Translations under genes and position numbers: made by a program
In this document: piece by piece, positions 17,275 through 25,418 of the stretch
Numbering within the stretch: position 1 is the first letter of the stretch
Layout of the letters: the number at the start of each line of letters is the position of its first letter
Origin: an uncultured Paracoccaceae bacterium
GTDB lineage: Bacteria; Pseudomonadota; Alphaproteobacteria; Rhodobacterales; Rhodobacteraceae
Reading direction: 5' to 3'
DNA: 64,000 bases
Assembly: GCA_938005545.1 (NCBI GenBank)
Contig: CALKXV010000021.1
Coordinates: 19,588-83,587 of the forward strand
The notes under the pieces: model-generated
What the model was told of the DNA's origin: nothing
What the model saw: the letters and a program-made list of their open reading frames with translations, nothing else
The model's database searches: none

Positions 17275-17960
17275 GACACCGCCGCCCAGCGGGTTTCCAG
17301 CGTTTCAATCGCGGCGATGCGATCCGCCGTTTTCGGATGGCTCATCAACCAAACGGGCATCTTGGCTCCATGGGCGCCGGTCAGGGTTTCAAGCTTTAGA
17401 AACAATGACTTCTGCGGTTCGGTCCCGATACCGGATTTGACCAAAAGGGCCGAGGCATAGGCGTCAGCCTCGTATTCATCATTGCGCGACAAGCGCGCCG
17501 CCAGCATCGTCGTCAGCGCATTGGCGATCATCACACCGATACCCGGCAAGAAACGCCCCAGCACCATCATCAAAGCCGTGCGCAACGCGTTCTGGCCGGA
17601 AAAGTCGATCATCCGTCGCCTTGAATGGCCCAAAGCAACATGACCCAACTCATGGGCGATGACGCTAGCTAGTTCCTCGCCAGTAACCTCGCCATCACGG
17701 TATTTCTGATAAAAGCCGCGCGTCAGGAAAATGCGCCCATCTGGTGCGGCCAGCCCGTTCACGGGTTCAATTTCATAAAGATGAACACGAATTCGGGGTA
17801 AATCCAGCGCACCGGCCATCTGATCGGTCAGACGCTTCAGATCCGCATCCGCCAGTTCCGACGACTTTTCATCCAGCTCGCGCGCTGTGCTCCAAGCAGA
17901 AAACTTATACCGAATAAGGCCATAGATGACAGCCAGCAGAATGGGCGCGAATTTGAACAT
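17265..17960 (-). CDS. M48 family membrane-anchored zinc metalloprotease
   Basis: An N-terminal membrane helix (FKFAPILLAVIYGLIRY) is followed by a peptidase domain with HELGH (H103, E104, H107) and the third ligand in NDEYEADAYAS. The C-terminal SHPKTADRIAAIE is a typical M48 ending. I choose ATG 17960 because the longer frame overlaps the VWA gene and is not protein-like. The length of 231 residues makes it a compact, Oma1/HtpX-like member. It is the last gene of a leftward set starting at GNAT or earlier. It converges with the PIN gene, the two 3' ends overlapping by 10 bp. Confidence 0.85.
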   Translation of the reverse strand: MFKFAPILLAVIYGLIRYKFSAWSTARELDEKSSELADADLKRLTDQMAGALDLPRIRVHLYEIEPVNGLAAPDGRIFLTRGFYQKYRDGEVTGEELASVIAHELGHVALGHSRRRMIDFSGQNALRTALMMVLGRFLPGIGVMIANALTTMLAARLSRNDEYEADAYASALLVKSGIGTEPQKSLFLKLETLTGAHGAKMPVWLMSHPKTADRIAAIETLETRWAAVSQP

Positions 17961-18034
17961 GGCGTTAATATGGGGTGTTTTCTGGATTTTCCAAGGCGGA
18001 TTAGCGATGACGGTTTCACCAAAGGACAAGGGAT

Positions 18035-19219
18035 TTATCCAAGGCGCTTCATCCCACGTGTCAGCCCGTCCAGCGTCAAAGGCACCATGCGATCGGGGTC
18101 GATGGCCTGACGGATCATCTGGATCGACTGGGTATAAGCCCAATGCGCTTCGGGCACGGGGTTGATCCAGATCGTGTCTGGCCATTGGGTGACCGCGCGT
18201 TTCAGCCAGACGTCGCCCGCCTCTTCGTTCCAATGTTCATTTGCACCGCCGGGGATCGCGACCTCATAGGGCGACATCGAAGCGTCGCCAACAAAGATGC
18301 ACTTATAGTTCGACCCGAACTTGTTCAGCACGTCCCATGTCGGGGTGCGCGCATTCCAGCGCCGGGCGTTTTCTCGCCAAACGCCTTCGTAAAGGCAATT
18401 GTGGAAATAGAAGTGATCGAGGTGTTTGAATTCGCTTCGCGCGGCAGAGAACAATTCTTCGACCATTTTGATGTAGGGGTCCATCGATCCGCCAATGTCC
18501 AGAAACAACAGAACCCGCACCGCATTGCGCCGCTCTGGGCGGGTTTGGACGTCGAGGTAACCGTGTTCGGCTGTGGCGCGAATGGTACCGTCAAGGTCCA
18601 GTTCATCTGCGGCCCCTTCGCGGGCCCATTGCCGCAAGCGTTTCAGGGCCACTTTGATGGTGCGCGTTCCAATCTCGCGGGTGTCGTCCAGATCGCGGAA
18701 CGTGCGTTTGTCCCAGACCTTTACCGCGCGTTGGTGGCGTGATGCGTCTTGGCCAATGCGCACGCCCTCGGGGTTGTAACCATATGCACCAAAGGGCGAC
18801 GTTCCCGCCGTGCCGATCCATTTGGAACCACCCTGATGGCGTTTTTCCTGTTCCTTAAGGCGTTCGCGCAAGGTCTCCATCAGTTTGTCAAACCCACCCA
18901 TAGCGTCGATTTCAGCCTTTTCAGCATCGCTGAGGTTGTTTTCGGCCAGTTTCTTTAACCAATCCTCGGGCAGGTTCAGCGCCTCGATCACCTCGGACAC
19001 GGGAATGGTTTCCAAACCCGAAAAAGCGGCGGCAAATGCGCGGTCAAACCGGTCAAGATGGCTTTCGTGTTTGACCAGCGTTGTGCGGGCCAGAAAATAG
19101 AACCCATCGACGTCATAGGTGACCAAGCCGGTGTCCAATGCGGCCAGAAACGATAGGTGTTCGCGCGGTGAAACCGGCACCCCGTGGTCACGCAAGGTAT
19201 TGAAGAAGCTTAAAAACAT
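18035..19219 (-). CDS. VWA domain protein, CoxE-like
   Basis: This 394-residue protein has a C-terminal von Willebrand A domain whose metal site reads LLFLDIGGSMDPYI (D241, S245). The middle serine of the usual DxSxS is a glycine. The N-terminal part is helical and ends in a charged KEQEKRHQGG linker. CoxE-type VWA proteins work with MoxR AAA+ ATPases as metallo-chaperones or complex-assembly factors; a MoxR gene lies at 22719-23558 on the same strand. Its ATG overlaps the stop of the 55-aa membrane protein (TGATG), which shows translational coupling. Confidence 0.88.
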   Translation of the reverse strand: MFLSFFNTLRDHGVPVSPREHLSFLAALDTGLVTYDVDGFYFLARTTLVKHESHLDRFDRAFAAAFSGLETIPVSEVIEALNLPEDWLKKLAENNLSDAEKAEIDAMGGFDKLMETLRERLKEQEKRHQGGSKWIGTAGTSPFGAYGYNPEGVRIGQDASRHQRAVKVWDKRTFRDLDDTREIGTRTIKVALKRLRQWAREGAADELDLDGTIRATAEHGYLDVQTRPERRNAVRVLLFLDIGGSMDPYIKMVEELFSAARSEFKHLDHFYFHNCLYEGVWRENARRWNARTPTWDVLNKFGSNYKCIFVGDASMSPYEVAIPGGANEHWNEEAGDVWLKRAVTQWPDTIWINPVPEAHWAYTQSIQMIRQAIDPDRMVPLTLDGLTRGMKRLG

Positions 19220-19386
19220 CAGCCAGCAAGTCGTTCCAGAAAAAGCGTCAGGAAGACACCCAGCAAAGCGAATGCAATCCCGTATCCGGCAGCGTATTGA
19301 AGCAGATCCAAACGGTTACCATTGCGTCTTTTGGCACTGGTTAAGCCAAGGATGACGCCCACAATGGTTGAGGCAAGAACGATCAT
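19219..19386 (-). CDS. small membrane protein, 55 aa
   Basis: The ORF begins MIVLASTIVGVILGLTSAKRRNGNR and contains two hydrophobic segments (about 2-16 and 31-50) split by a basic loop. The ATG overlaps the DUF2927 stop (ATGA), and its stop overlaps the VWA start (TGATG). Coupling on both sides and the two-helix design support a real gene. The basic loop suggests a hairpin with the loop in the cytoplasm. The function is unknown; it may anchor the VWA protein. Confidence 0.75.
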   Translation of the reverse strand: MIVLASTIVGVILGLTSAKRRNGNRLDLLQYAAGYGIAFALLGVFLTLFLERLAG

Positions 19387-20747
19387 GCGGGGCCTCCGGG
19401 CGCTCGGGATCTCGGTGAAATGGCGGCGATTTCGCCGGCGCGGTTTCGTACTTCGGTATCGCTGCCAAAGCCATAGCGCGCCCAGCCCAAGGCTTCGCGC
19501 CGCGTGCGGTTTGAATCGCGAGGTCTGCCTTGCAATATCTGTGCTTCGGCCTTCACCAACAAGAGCAACGACAGTAACGCGGCATGTTCCGACCGACGGG
19601 TCACACCAAGGTAACGGTCAACGATGTCGATGGCGGTTTCGGCGCGCCCGGACGACAGGTTGAATGCCGCCAGCTGCAGCCCCACGTGGGCGGCCTGGAC
19701 CGCTGTGTCGGGGCGGCGGTCATAGATCTGTCCGGCAGCCTGAAACGCATTGACGGCCGTTTGGGGTTGGGTTGTCAGGCTTAACCGCCCAAGCCAATAG
19801 TACGACAATGCCAAACGATCCGGTGACCCGCTGGAACGCGCCAGCAGAACCGCGCGTTCTGCTGCCAATCGTCGCCGTGATCTGTCGCCGCGTGGCATGG
19901 TTGCATCGTTGATGGCTTGCATCCATTCGATCGGGGGCCGGATTGCACGTCCTATCGGGCCACGTCCGCCGCTTGGGTTAAGACGTGCCAGAATAGCCGG
20001 TAAGCGGCGCGCCACCTCGGCTTCGCTCATGCCGGTTTGGAGCGCCGGATCATAATGGGCCCGCAGGATCAGCATGTCGTAACCCGTTAGAACGGTGTGG
20101 AAATTGTCATCGTTGAAGATGCTGTCGTTCAACCGGTAGAGGTCGTTCACCGGCCCCAAGGCTTGGGCGATTTCTTCATGGAGACAGTCCCGCACCTCTT
20201 GGGGGGAAACATCGCGCGGCAAAAAAATCGCCATCTGTCGCCGCTCGGTCAGTTGGGTCCAAAAGGTGCCGGGGTCGTTGCGACGGGCGCGGTATTCTTG
20301 CCAGCTTGCAACGTTTGGGCGCACAAAACAAGCCGCCGACGGGGCCACGCGTTGGATCTGCGCGCGGTTCACGGGTTCGACCACAATGTTTCCGGCGATG
20401 CCGCTTGGGGCTCGCTGAATGTTCAGGCCCGCTTCTTGTCGGAACCGGGACAGCAGACGATCAAGATCAGGGTCCAGAGTGTTCGGGGCAGGGCCGCGCA
20501 CTTCGACCAAAATCGGGCCTTCGAACCGGCTGAAAACGGGCAACCGGCCACCGTTTTCCAGCTTAAAGGCCAAATCAAGGAAATCGCGCCCGATCCGGGC
20601 GTTTGATTGTCTGGGCGGCGTCGGGGCTACTTGGGCAAAGGTTGCCATGGGCGGCAGATCAATGCCCGGTCCCGCGCGCCTGCTGGTTTCGGTCGTCGCG
20701 CAGGCCGACAGAGCGAAAGCCGCAAGAATTAGCACAGGACGCATCAC
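19383..20747 (-). CDS. DUF2927 lipoprotein with a HEExxQ motif
   Basis: This 454-residue protein has a lipoprotein signal (lipobox LSAC, C16). The DUF2927 region carries DCLHEEIAQALGPVNDLY (H190, E191, Q195), a modified metalloprotease helix in which the second histidine of HExxH is a glutamine. H231 in LRAHYDP could be a further ligand. The C-terminal 170 residues look like tetratricopeptide-type helical repeats (YYWLGRLSL..TAVNAFQAAGQIY). It may be an active or inactive peptidase or a wall-binding protein. It overlaps both the GNAT stop and the 55-aa start. Confidence 0.8.
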   Translation of the reverse strand: MMRPVLILAAFALSACATTETSRRAGPGIDLPPMATFAQVAPTPPRQSNARIGRDFLDLAFKLENGGRLPVFSRFEGPILVEVRGPAPNTLDPDLDRLLSRFRQEAGLNIQRAPSGIAGNIVVEPVNRAQIQRVAPSAACFVRPNVASWQEYRARRNDPGTFWTQLTERRQMAIFLPRDVSPQEVRDCLHEEIAQALGPVNDLYRLNDSIFNDDNFHTVLTGYDMLILRAHYDPALQTGMSEAEVARRLPAILARLNPSGGRGPIGRAIRPPIEWMQAINDATMPRGDRSRRRLAAERAVLLARSSGSPDRLALSYYWLGRLSLTTQPQTAVNAFQAAGQIYDRRPDTAVQAAHVGLQLAAFNLSSGRAETAIDIVDRYLGVTRRSEHAALLSLLLLVKAEAQILQGRPRDSNRTRREALGWARYGFGSDTEVRNRAGEIAAISPRSRAPGGPA

Positions 20748-21190
20748 GCGGGCCGTCCGTATTTGATAAAGGGGCTCAAGGTACCGATCCGATCATAAAG
20801 CTTGCGGGCTTCGGTGTTGAAGTCTTGTGTCAGCCAATAGACCGATGGCGCGCCTTCCAGATCAGCCGCTTCATAGACCGCTTCGATCAAAGCACGACCA
20901 ACGCCCGTGCCGCGCACATCCGGATCGGCATAAAGATCTTGCAGATAGCACACGTTTTCGATTTTCCAGCCATGTCGATGAAAGAGATAGTGTGCAAGTC
21001 CGCTGGGTCGACCATCGACTTCGGCAATCAACCCGTTGAAATCCTTTGGATCATCGCCAAGAAGCCGCTTGAAGGTTGTGGCATAGACCGCATCGCTGAC
21101 GGTGCTGTCATAAAACGCCAGATAATCTGTCCAAAGACGGCACCAATGGGCTTCGTCGTCTTGAACCAAGGGGCGAACGTGGCAGGTCAT
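20744..21190 (-). CDS. GNAT family N-acetyltransferase
   Basis: This 148-residue acetyltransferase has the acetyl-CoA pyrophosphate loop in VRGTGVGRALIEAVY (about 95-109), preceded by the strand CYLQDLYADPD. The C-terminal TQDFNTEARKLYDRIG is typical of the family. The substrate is unknown. Its stop overlaps the DUF2927 start by 4 bp (ATGA). It is therefore the first gene of the tight block GNAT/DUF2927/55-aa/VWA, and possibly part of a longer transcript from MoxR. Confidence 0.87.
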   Translation of the reverse strand: MTCHVRPLVQDDEAHWCRLWTDYLAFYDSTVSDAVYATTFKRLLGDDPKDFNGLIAEVDGRPSGLAHYLFHRHGWKIENVCYLQDLYADPDVRGTGVGRALIEAVYEAADLEGAPSVYWLTQDFNTEARKLYDRIGTLSPFIKYGRPA

Positions 21191-21248
21191 GGTCTTTGAC
21201 TATCTGGTTTCCAGGATCGGTTCTATAGCGCTTTGCGAAGCAGGCGCG

Positions 21249-22583
21249 TCAAGCTTTCGGCAAGACCTGCCGGGTGCCGAGGCCGACACCAACCACAACC
21301 ATCCCCAAAGCGATCCAATTGACCCCAAGCGCATTGTCGGCCCCGATACCCGATAGGGCCATCATGACAAGGCCGCCACAGGTCAAAAGTGCGCCAAATG
21401 AGGCTGCCAACGGCCCCGGAAGCTTGTCTGAGCCTACCTTTGAAGCGCCCTCAAAGCGCATGAAGATCAGCACAAAAGGTATTAATACCACGACAAAAAC
21501 CGCGATCCATACTGGACGCATGGCCCACCAGAACCCGCTTCCGGGTTCCATTTTAATTCCCAGTGAGCCAAGCCAGTAAGCGGCGCCAACAGAAAAGATC
21601 AGAGCTGTCATATGCCAAAGATAAACAGTCATAATCATCTGGTTCAAAACGATTACGGCAGCCCAAGGGCTGGTACGTTTCAACCATGAATTGGCAGCCC
21701 CTTCGACCAACAGGATGACGCCGATCTGCACAAATCCAATGGCCAGCATCGCAACAGTAGGTGGCAGCGTATTCGACACCTCTTCGCCCGGCACCGAGAC
21801 CATCGAGATGGGATAACCGGATTGCGTCAGCAAGTACCAAAGCCAGACAACGCCAAATAAGGTCAGCGCGACGGCCGCAAATCCTTTGCGCCCTGCATTG
21901 TGCCACCAATAACCCAATTGGTGCACTGCCAGCCATACGAAGCCATAGTTTGACCACCGCAACCAGCCTTGCTCGTGGTTGAATGCCAGATAATCGACAA
22001 GGACCGCGCCCAACACCAAAAGCACCACGGACCAAAGGCCCAACCGTTCCCACACCCACCAAGACACAGGCACCGCGATGGTGATCATGATGTAGACGGC
22101 CAAAAACCAGATCGGAACAAGGGCCGCCTGGGTTACTTCTTTGACGCGCGCAACGTCCATTCCATATTGCGTCGCAACCACCGCCAAAACAGCCCAGACG
22201 ATCACCAAAGGCACTGTGGGCACCAGCAAACGCGTCAATCGGGTCGCGGCCCAGGTGCGTTTCTTTTCGGGATCGCGCAGGGCCGATTTCCACGACAGAG
22301 AGTTCGAAAACCCGCCAACAAAGAAAAACACCGGCATCACCTGGGCAATCCAGGTCGCGTATTGCGTCCATGGCTGTTCGGCCAGAAGGATCGAAAGTTC
22401 AAGCCCATTGCCACGGTCGACGGCTGCAACCAGCAACCAATGGCCAAGAATGACAAAAAGGATGGCGATGGCGCGGTAAAGATCGATGGCGCGATTGCGG
22501 GCCTCGGGCGTGTTCTCAGCGGCCCATTTTGCCTTTGGCCATAGACCGCTGGGCATGTCTTTCACGCTAGGTGCATCCGCCAT
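21249..22583 (-). CDS. acyltransferase family 3 membrane protein
   Basis: This is a ten-or-more-helix inner-membrane protein of the OafA/NolL acyltransferase type that O-acylates sugars on the periplasmic side. The N-terminal helix has NRAIDLYRAIAILFVILGHWLLV with the conserved Arg and catalytic His (family H-x4-R region). FFFVGGFSNSLSW follows as the second signature. ATG 22583 (MADAPSVK) follows GGAG; the longer frame adds 31 residues without a start signal. Length is 444. It sits between MoxR and GNAT on the same strand (58 bp before GNAT). Confidence 0.85.
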   Translation of the reverse strand: MADAPSVKDMPSGLWPKAKWAAENTPEARNRAIDLYRAIAILFVILGHWLLVAAVDRGNGLELSILLAEQPWTQYATWIAQVMPVFFFVGGFSNSLSWKSALRDPEKKRTWAATRLTRLLVPTVPLVIVWAVLAVVATQYGMDVARVKEVTQAALVPIWFLAVYIMITIAVPVSWWVWERLGLWSVVLLVLGAVLVDYLAFNHEQGWLRWSNYGFVWLAVHQLGYWWHNAGRKGFAAVALTLFGVVWLWYLLTQSGYPISMVSVPGEEVSNTLPPTVAMLAIGFVQIGVILLVEGAANSWLKRTSPWAAVIVLNQMIMTVYLWHMTALIFSVGAAYWLGSLGIKMEPGSGFWWAMRPVWIAVFVVVLIPFVLIFMRFEGASKVGSDKLPGPLAASFGALLTCGGLVMMALSGIGADNALGVNWIALGMVVVGVGLGTRQVLPKA

Positions 22584-22718
22584 TAAACTGCTCCAGACCC
22601 AATCGCCTTTAAACGTGCAGAAAACCTGACGCCCCAATGTTCCATAAGCAACGCTTGGCCACGCAAAACGTACCATTTTTGGTGAACTGTGGCTTTTGCG
22701 CGAAAGAGTGCCTATGAC

Positions 22719-23558
22719 TTAGCGTTCGCCACGGTTCATGAAGGCAAGTCGTTCGAACAAGGCCACATCCTGTTCATTCTTCAACAAAGCGCCGTGCAGC
22801 TTCGGCAAGGTGTTTTTTGCGTCCCGTGCAAGGTCTTCGGGCGTAAGATCCTCGGCCAATATCAACTTCAGCCAATCCAGAACCTCGGAAGTTGACGGCT
22901 TCTTTTTAAGGCCCGGCGTGTCTCTGATGTCGAAAAACTGCGTCAATGCAGCCGTCAGCAACCTGTCTTTGATGCCCGGATGATGCACTTCGACGATGGC
23001 GCGCAACGTCTCCATTTCGGGAAAGCGGATGTAGTGAAAAAAACAGCGGCGCAAAAAGGCATCCGGCAGCTCTTTTTCGTTGTTCGACGTGATGATGACA
23101 ATGGGGCGCTGAACGGCTTTGATGGTTTCGCCGGTTTCGTAAACGTGGAACTCCATTCGGTCGAGCTCTTGCAGCAGATCGTTTGGAAACTCGATATCCG
23201 CCTTGTCGATTTCGTCGATCAACAGAACAACACGCTCTTTTGCAGCAAAAGCCTCCCAAAGCTTGCCGCGTTTGATGTATGCGCCGACATCTTCAACTTT
23301 ACCGTCGCCCAGCTGACTGTCGCGCAAACGGCTGACGGCATCGTATTCATAAAGCCCCTGCGCCGCGCGTGTTGTGGATTTCACGTGCCATTCGATCATT
23401 TTCAAGCCCAAAGCGCCGGAAATCTGCTGCGCCAGCTCTGTCTTACCGGTGCCGGGTTCGCCTTTGACCAAAAGCGGACGTTCCAGCGTAATGGCCGCAT
23501 TCACAGCAATCGCCAGATCATCGGACGCAACGTAACGTTCAGTGCTCTCAAACCTCAT
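22719..23558 (-). CDS. MoxR family AAA+ ATPase
   Basis: This 279-residue ATPase has Walker A GEPGTGKT (33-40), Walker B VVLLIDEID (110-118), sensor TSNNEKELP and an arginine finger region LRRCFFHYIRFP. MoxR proteins act as chaperones that help assemble or activate complexes, generally with a VWA partner. The CoxE-like VWA gene at 18035-19219 lies downstream on the same strand, and this subfamily (RSP/CoxD-like, short C-terminus) normally accompanies it. The ATG at 23558 is the first start. The gene upstream, dksA, is divergent with 198 bp between the starts. Confidence 0.92.
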   Translation of the reverse strand: MRFESTERYVASDDLAIAVNAAITLERPLLVKGEPGTGKTELAQQISGALGLKMIEWHVKSTTRAAQGLYEYDAVSRLRDSQLGDGKVEDVGAYIKRGKLWEAFAAKERVVLLIDEIDKADIEFPNDLLQELDRMEFHVYETGETIKAVQRPIVIITSNNEKELPDAFLRRCFFHYIRFPEMETLRAIVEVHHPGIKDRLLTAALTQFFDIRDTPGLKKKPSTSEVLDWLKLILAEDLTPEDLARDAKNTLPKLHGALLKNEQDVALFERLAFMNRGER

Positions 23559-23756
23559 TAGGGCCTCAATTTTTTCAATGTTTTGCGGGGCGACCCTAAC
23601 CTGTGCGAATTAACCCATCAAGGGCGCGCATTCGTGTAGTGACAAGCCAGAAGTGATCGGGTATCAGCCGCCCATGATCAGGTGCTCTATAGGCCGAGCC
23701 AGTAACAATGACCCCTTGCCCGGGACGTTTTTAGAATGAAAAAAAAGGGAACAAAA

Positions 23757-24179
23757 ATGAAGGCAGAAGTCATTCTCTCGGATGATTATCGCCCTACTGA
23801 AGATGAGCCGTTCATGAATGAACGCCAGCTTAAGTATTTCCGCCAGAAGCTTATGGATTGGAAGGCTGATTTGCTGGATGACAGCAAAAGCACCATCGAA
23901 GAGCTACAGCAATCTACACGTAACATTCCCGATATTGCGGATCGCGCGTCTGAAGAAACCGATCGCGCGCTTGAGCTGCGCACGCGGGATCGTCAACGCA
24001 AGCTGGTCTCAAAAATCGACGCGGCCATTCGGCGGATCGACGAAGGCGAATACGGGTATTGTGAAGAAACGGGCGAACAGATCTCGCTGAAGCGGTTGGA
24101 TGCACGGCCTATCGCCACGCTGTCGCTTGAGGCTCAGGAACGTCACGAGCGGGCCGAAAAGGTCCACCGCGACGACTGA
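23757..24179 (+). CDS. dksA: RNA polymerase-binding transcription factor DksA
   Basis: DksA binds the secondary channel of RNA polymerase and works with ppGpp at ribosomal and stress promoters. The long coiled coil is visible (ERQLKYFRQKLMDWKADLLDD...ADRASEETDRALELRTRDRQRKLVSKIDAAIRRI) with the tip DIADRASEETD. The globular part has GEYGYCEETGEQI with only one cysteine where the E. coli protein has four, so it probably binds no zinc. A one-cysteine DksA is known from Rhodobacter sphaeroides. ATG 23757 follows AAGGGA; the upstream ATG at 23736 lacks a site. Length is 140. Confidence 0.92.
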   Translation: MKAEVILSDDYRPTEDEPFMNERQLKYFRQKLMDWKADLLDDSKSTIEELQQSTRNIPDIADRASEETDRALELRTRDRQRKLVSKIDAAIRRIDEGEYGYCEETGEQISLKRLDARPIATLSLEAQERHERAEKVHRDD

Positions 24180-24200
24180 TTTGCCAAGTATGGAATTCCG

Positions 24201-24235
24201 CGCCCGTCTTGTTTTCGATCAAGGCGGGCGTTTTT
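24201..24235 (+). terminator. rho-independent terminator of dksA
   Basis: An 11-bp stem with one G-T pair (24201-24211 with 24220-24230) and an 8-base loop is followed by TTTTT, 22 nt after the dksA stop. It ends 17 bp before the monooxygenase start. Confidence 0.85.
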
Positions 24236-24251
24236 GGTTTTGGGCGCCGCG

Positions 24252-25385
24252 ATGAGTTTGAACATCACCATTGCAGGCGCGGGCATCGGCGGTTTGGCTG
24301 TGGCCTTTGGGTTGGCGAAAGACGGCCACCAAGTCCGCATCGCGGACCGCGCGCCGGAAATTCCGGCGATTGGCGCGGGGCTTCAGATCTCGCCAAACGG
24401 GATGGCCGTATTGAATGCGCTTGGCCTTGGTGACGCTTTGGTCGACATTTCAATTCGCGCTGAAACCGTTCGACTTGTGGATGGGCCTTCGGGTCGGAAG
24501 GTTGCAGATATGGATTTGCACCGCCACGCGAACGATCTGACTTGGGCGTTTGTGCATCGCGCAGCGTTCATCGCGCTGTTGTCTGATGCTGCAAAAGCCG
24601 CTGGCGTGACGCTCGGAACCGGGGCCGAAATTATTCCACCTGCGAACGCCACCGCGCTGGATGGCGATGATCTTTTGATCGGTGCCGATGGGTTGCATTC
24701 ACAGATGCGGGCTGCGCTAAACACAAGCACAAAGCCGTTTTTCACGCGTCAGGTCGCATGGCGTGCAGTTGTACCGGGCGATGACGACACGCCGCGGGTG
24801 GATGTGCATATGGGGCCGCGTCGTCATCTGGTGACTTATCCCTTGCAGGGCGGTTTGCGGAACATCGTAGCGGTCGAAGAACGCACGGCCTGGGCCGACG
24901 AAGGGTGGAGCATCAAGGATGACCCAGACAATTTGCGCGCGGCTTTTTCGGGGTTTTCGCACAAAGTGCGGGGGTGGCTGGAGGGCATCGACGATCTGCA
25001 TCTCTGGGGATTGTTCCGCCATCCGGTCGCCAACAACTGGTACGCTGGCGAACAGGTGCTGCTTGGCGATGCCGCGCATCCGACTTTGCCGTTTCTGGCC
25101 CAAGGCGCGAATCTGGCGCTTGAGGATGCGTGGATATTGGTGCGCGCTTTACGGGCCTATGACGTGCCGGACGCATTGCGGGCATACCAAGCGACCCGTG
25201 CGCCACGTGCGCGCCGGGTGGTTGATGCTGCGACGAAGAACGCGCGAAACTATCACCTCAGCTTTCCGCCTTTACGATTTGCAGCACACACTGTGTTACG
25301 CCTTGGCGGCGCGGTTGCGCCTGCGCGTATGGTCGGGCAGTTTGACTGGCTTTATCGCCATAACGTCACAACCGAGGTGATTTGA
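24252..25385 (+). CDS. FAD-dependent monooxygenase, salicylate hydroxylase-like
   Basis: This 377-residue flavoprotein has the dinucleotide fold GAGIGGLAVAFGLAKDGH at the N-terminus, the DLLIGADGLHSQMR motif (DG region), and the second FAD motif LLGDAAHPTLPFLAQGANLALEDA. This is the group A aromatic-ring hydroxylase pattern, with salicylate hydroxylase and UbiH as relatives. The substrate cannot be told. I start at ATG 24252 because the frame upstream enters the dksA terminator. The next gene, zapE, follows 33 bp downstream. Confidence 0.86.
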   Translation: MSLNITIAGAGIGGLAVAFGLAKDGHQVRIADRAPEIPAIGAGLQISPNGMAVLNALGLGDALVDISIRAETVRLVDGPSGRKVADMDLHRHANDLTWAFVHRAAFIALLSDAAKAAGVTLGTGAEIIPPANATALDGDDLLIGADGLHSQMRAALNTSTKPFFTRQVAWRAVVPGDDDTPRVDVHMGPRRHLVTYPLQGGLRNIVAVEERTAWADEGWSIKDDPDNLRAAFSGFSHKVRGWLEGIDDLHLWGLFRHPVANNWYAGEQVLLGDAAHPTLPFLAQGANLALEDAWILVRALRAYDVPDALRAYQATRAPRARRVVDAATKNARNYHLSFPPLRFAAHTVLRLGGAVAPARMVGQFDWLYRHNVTTEVI

Positions 25386-25418
25386 CGTGGCCCATGTTTT
25401 GCAAGGTTTGAGGGTTCG

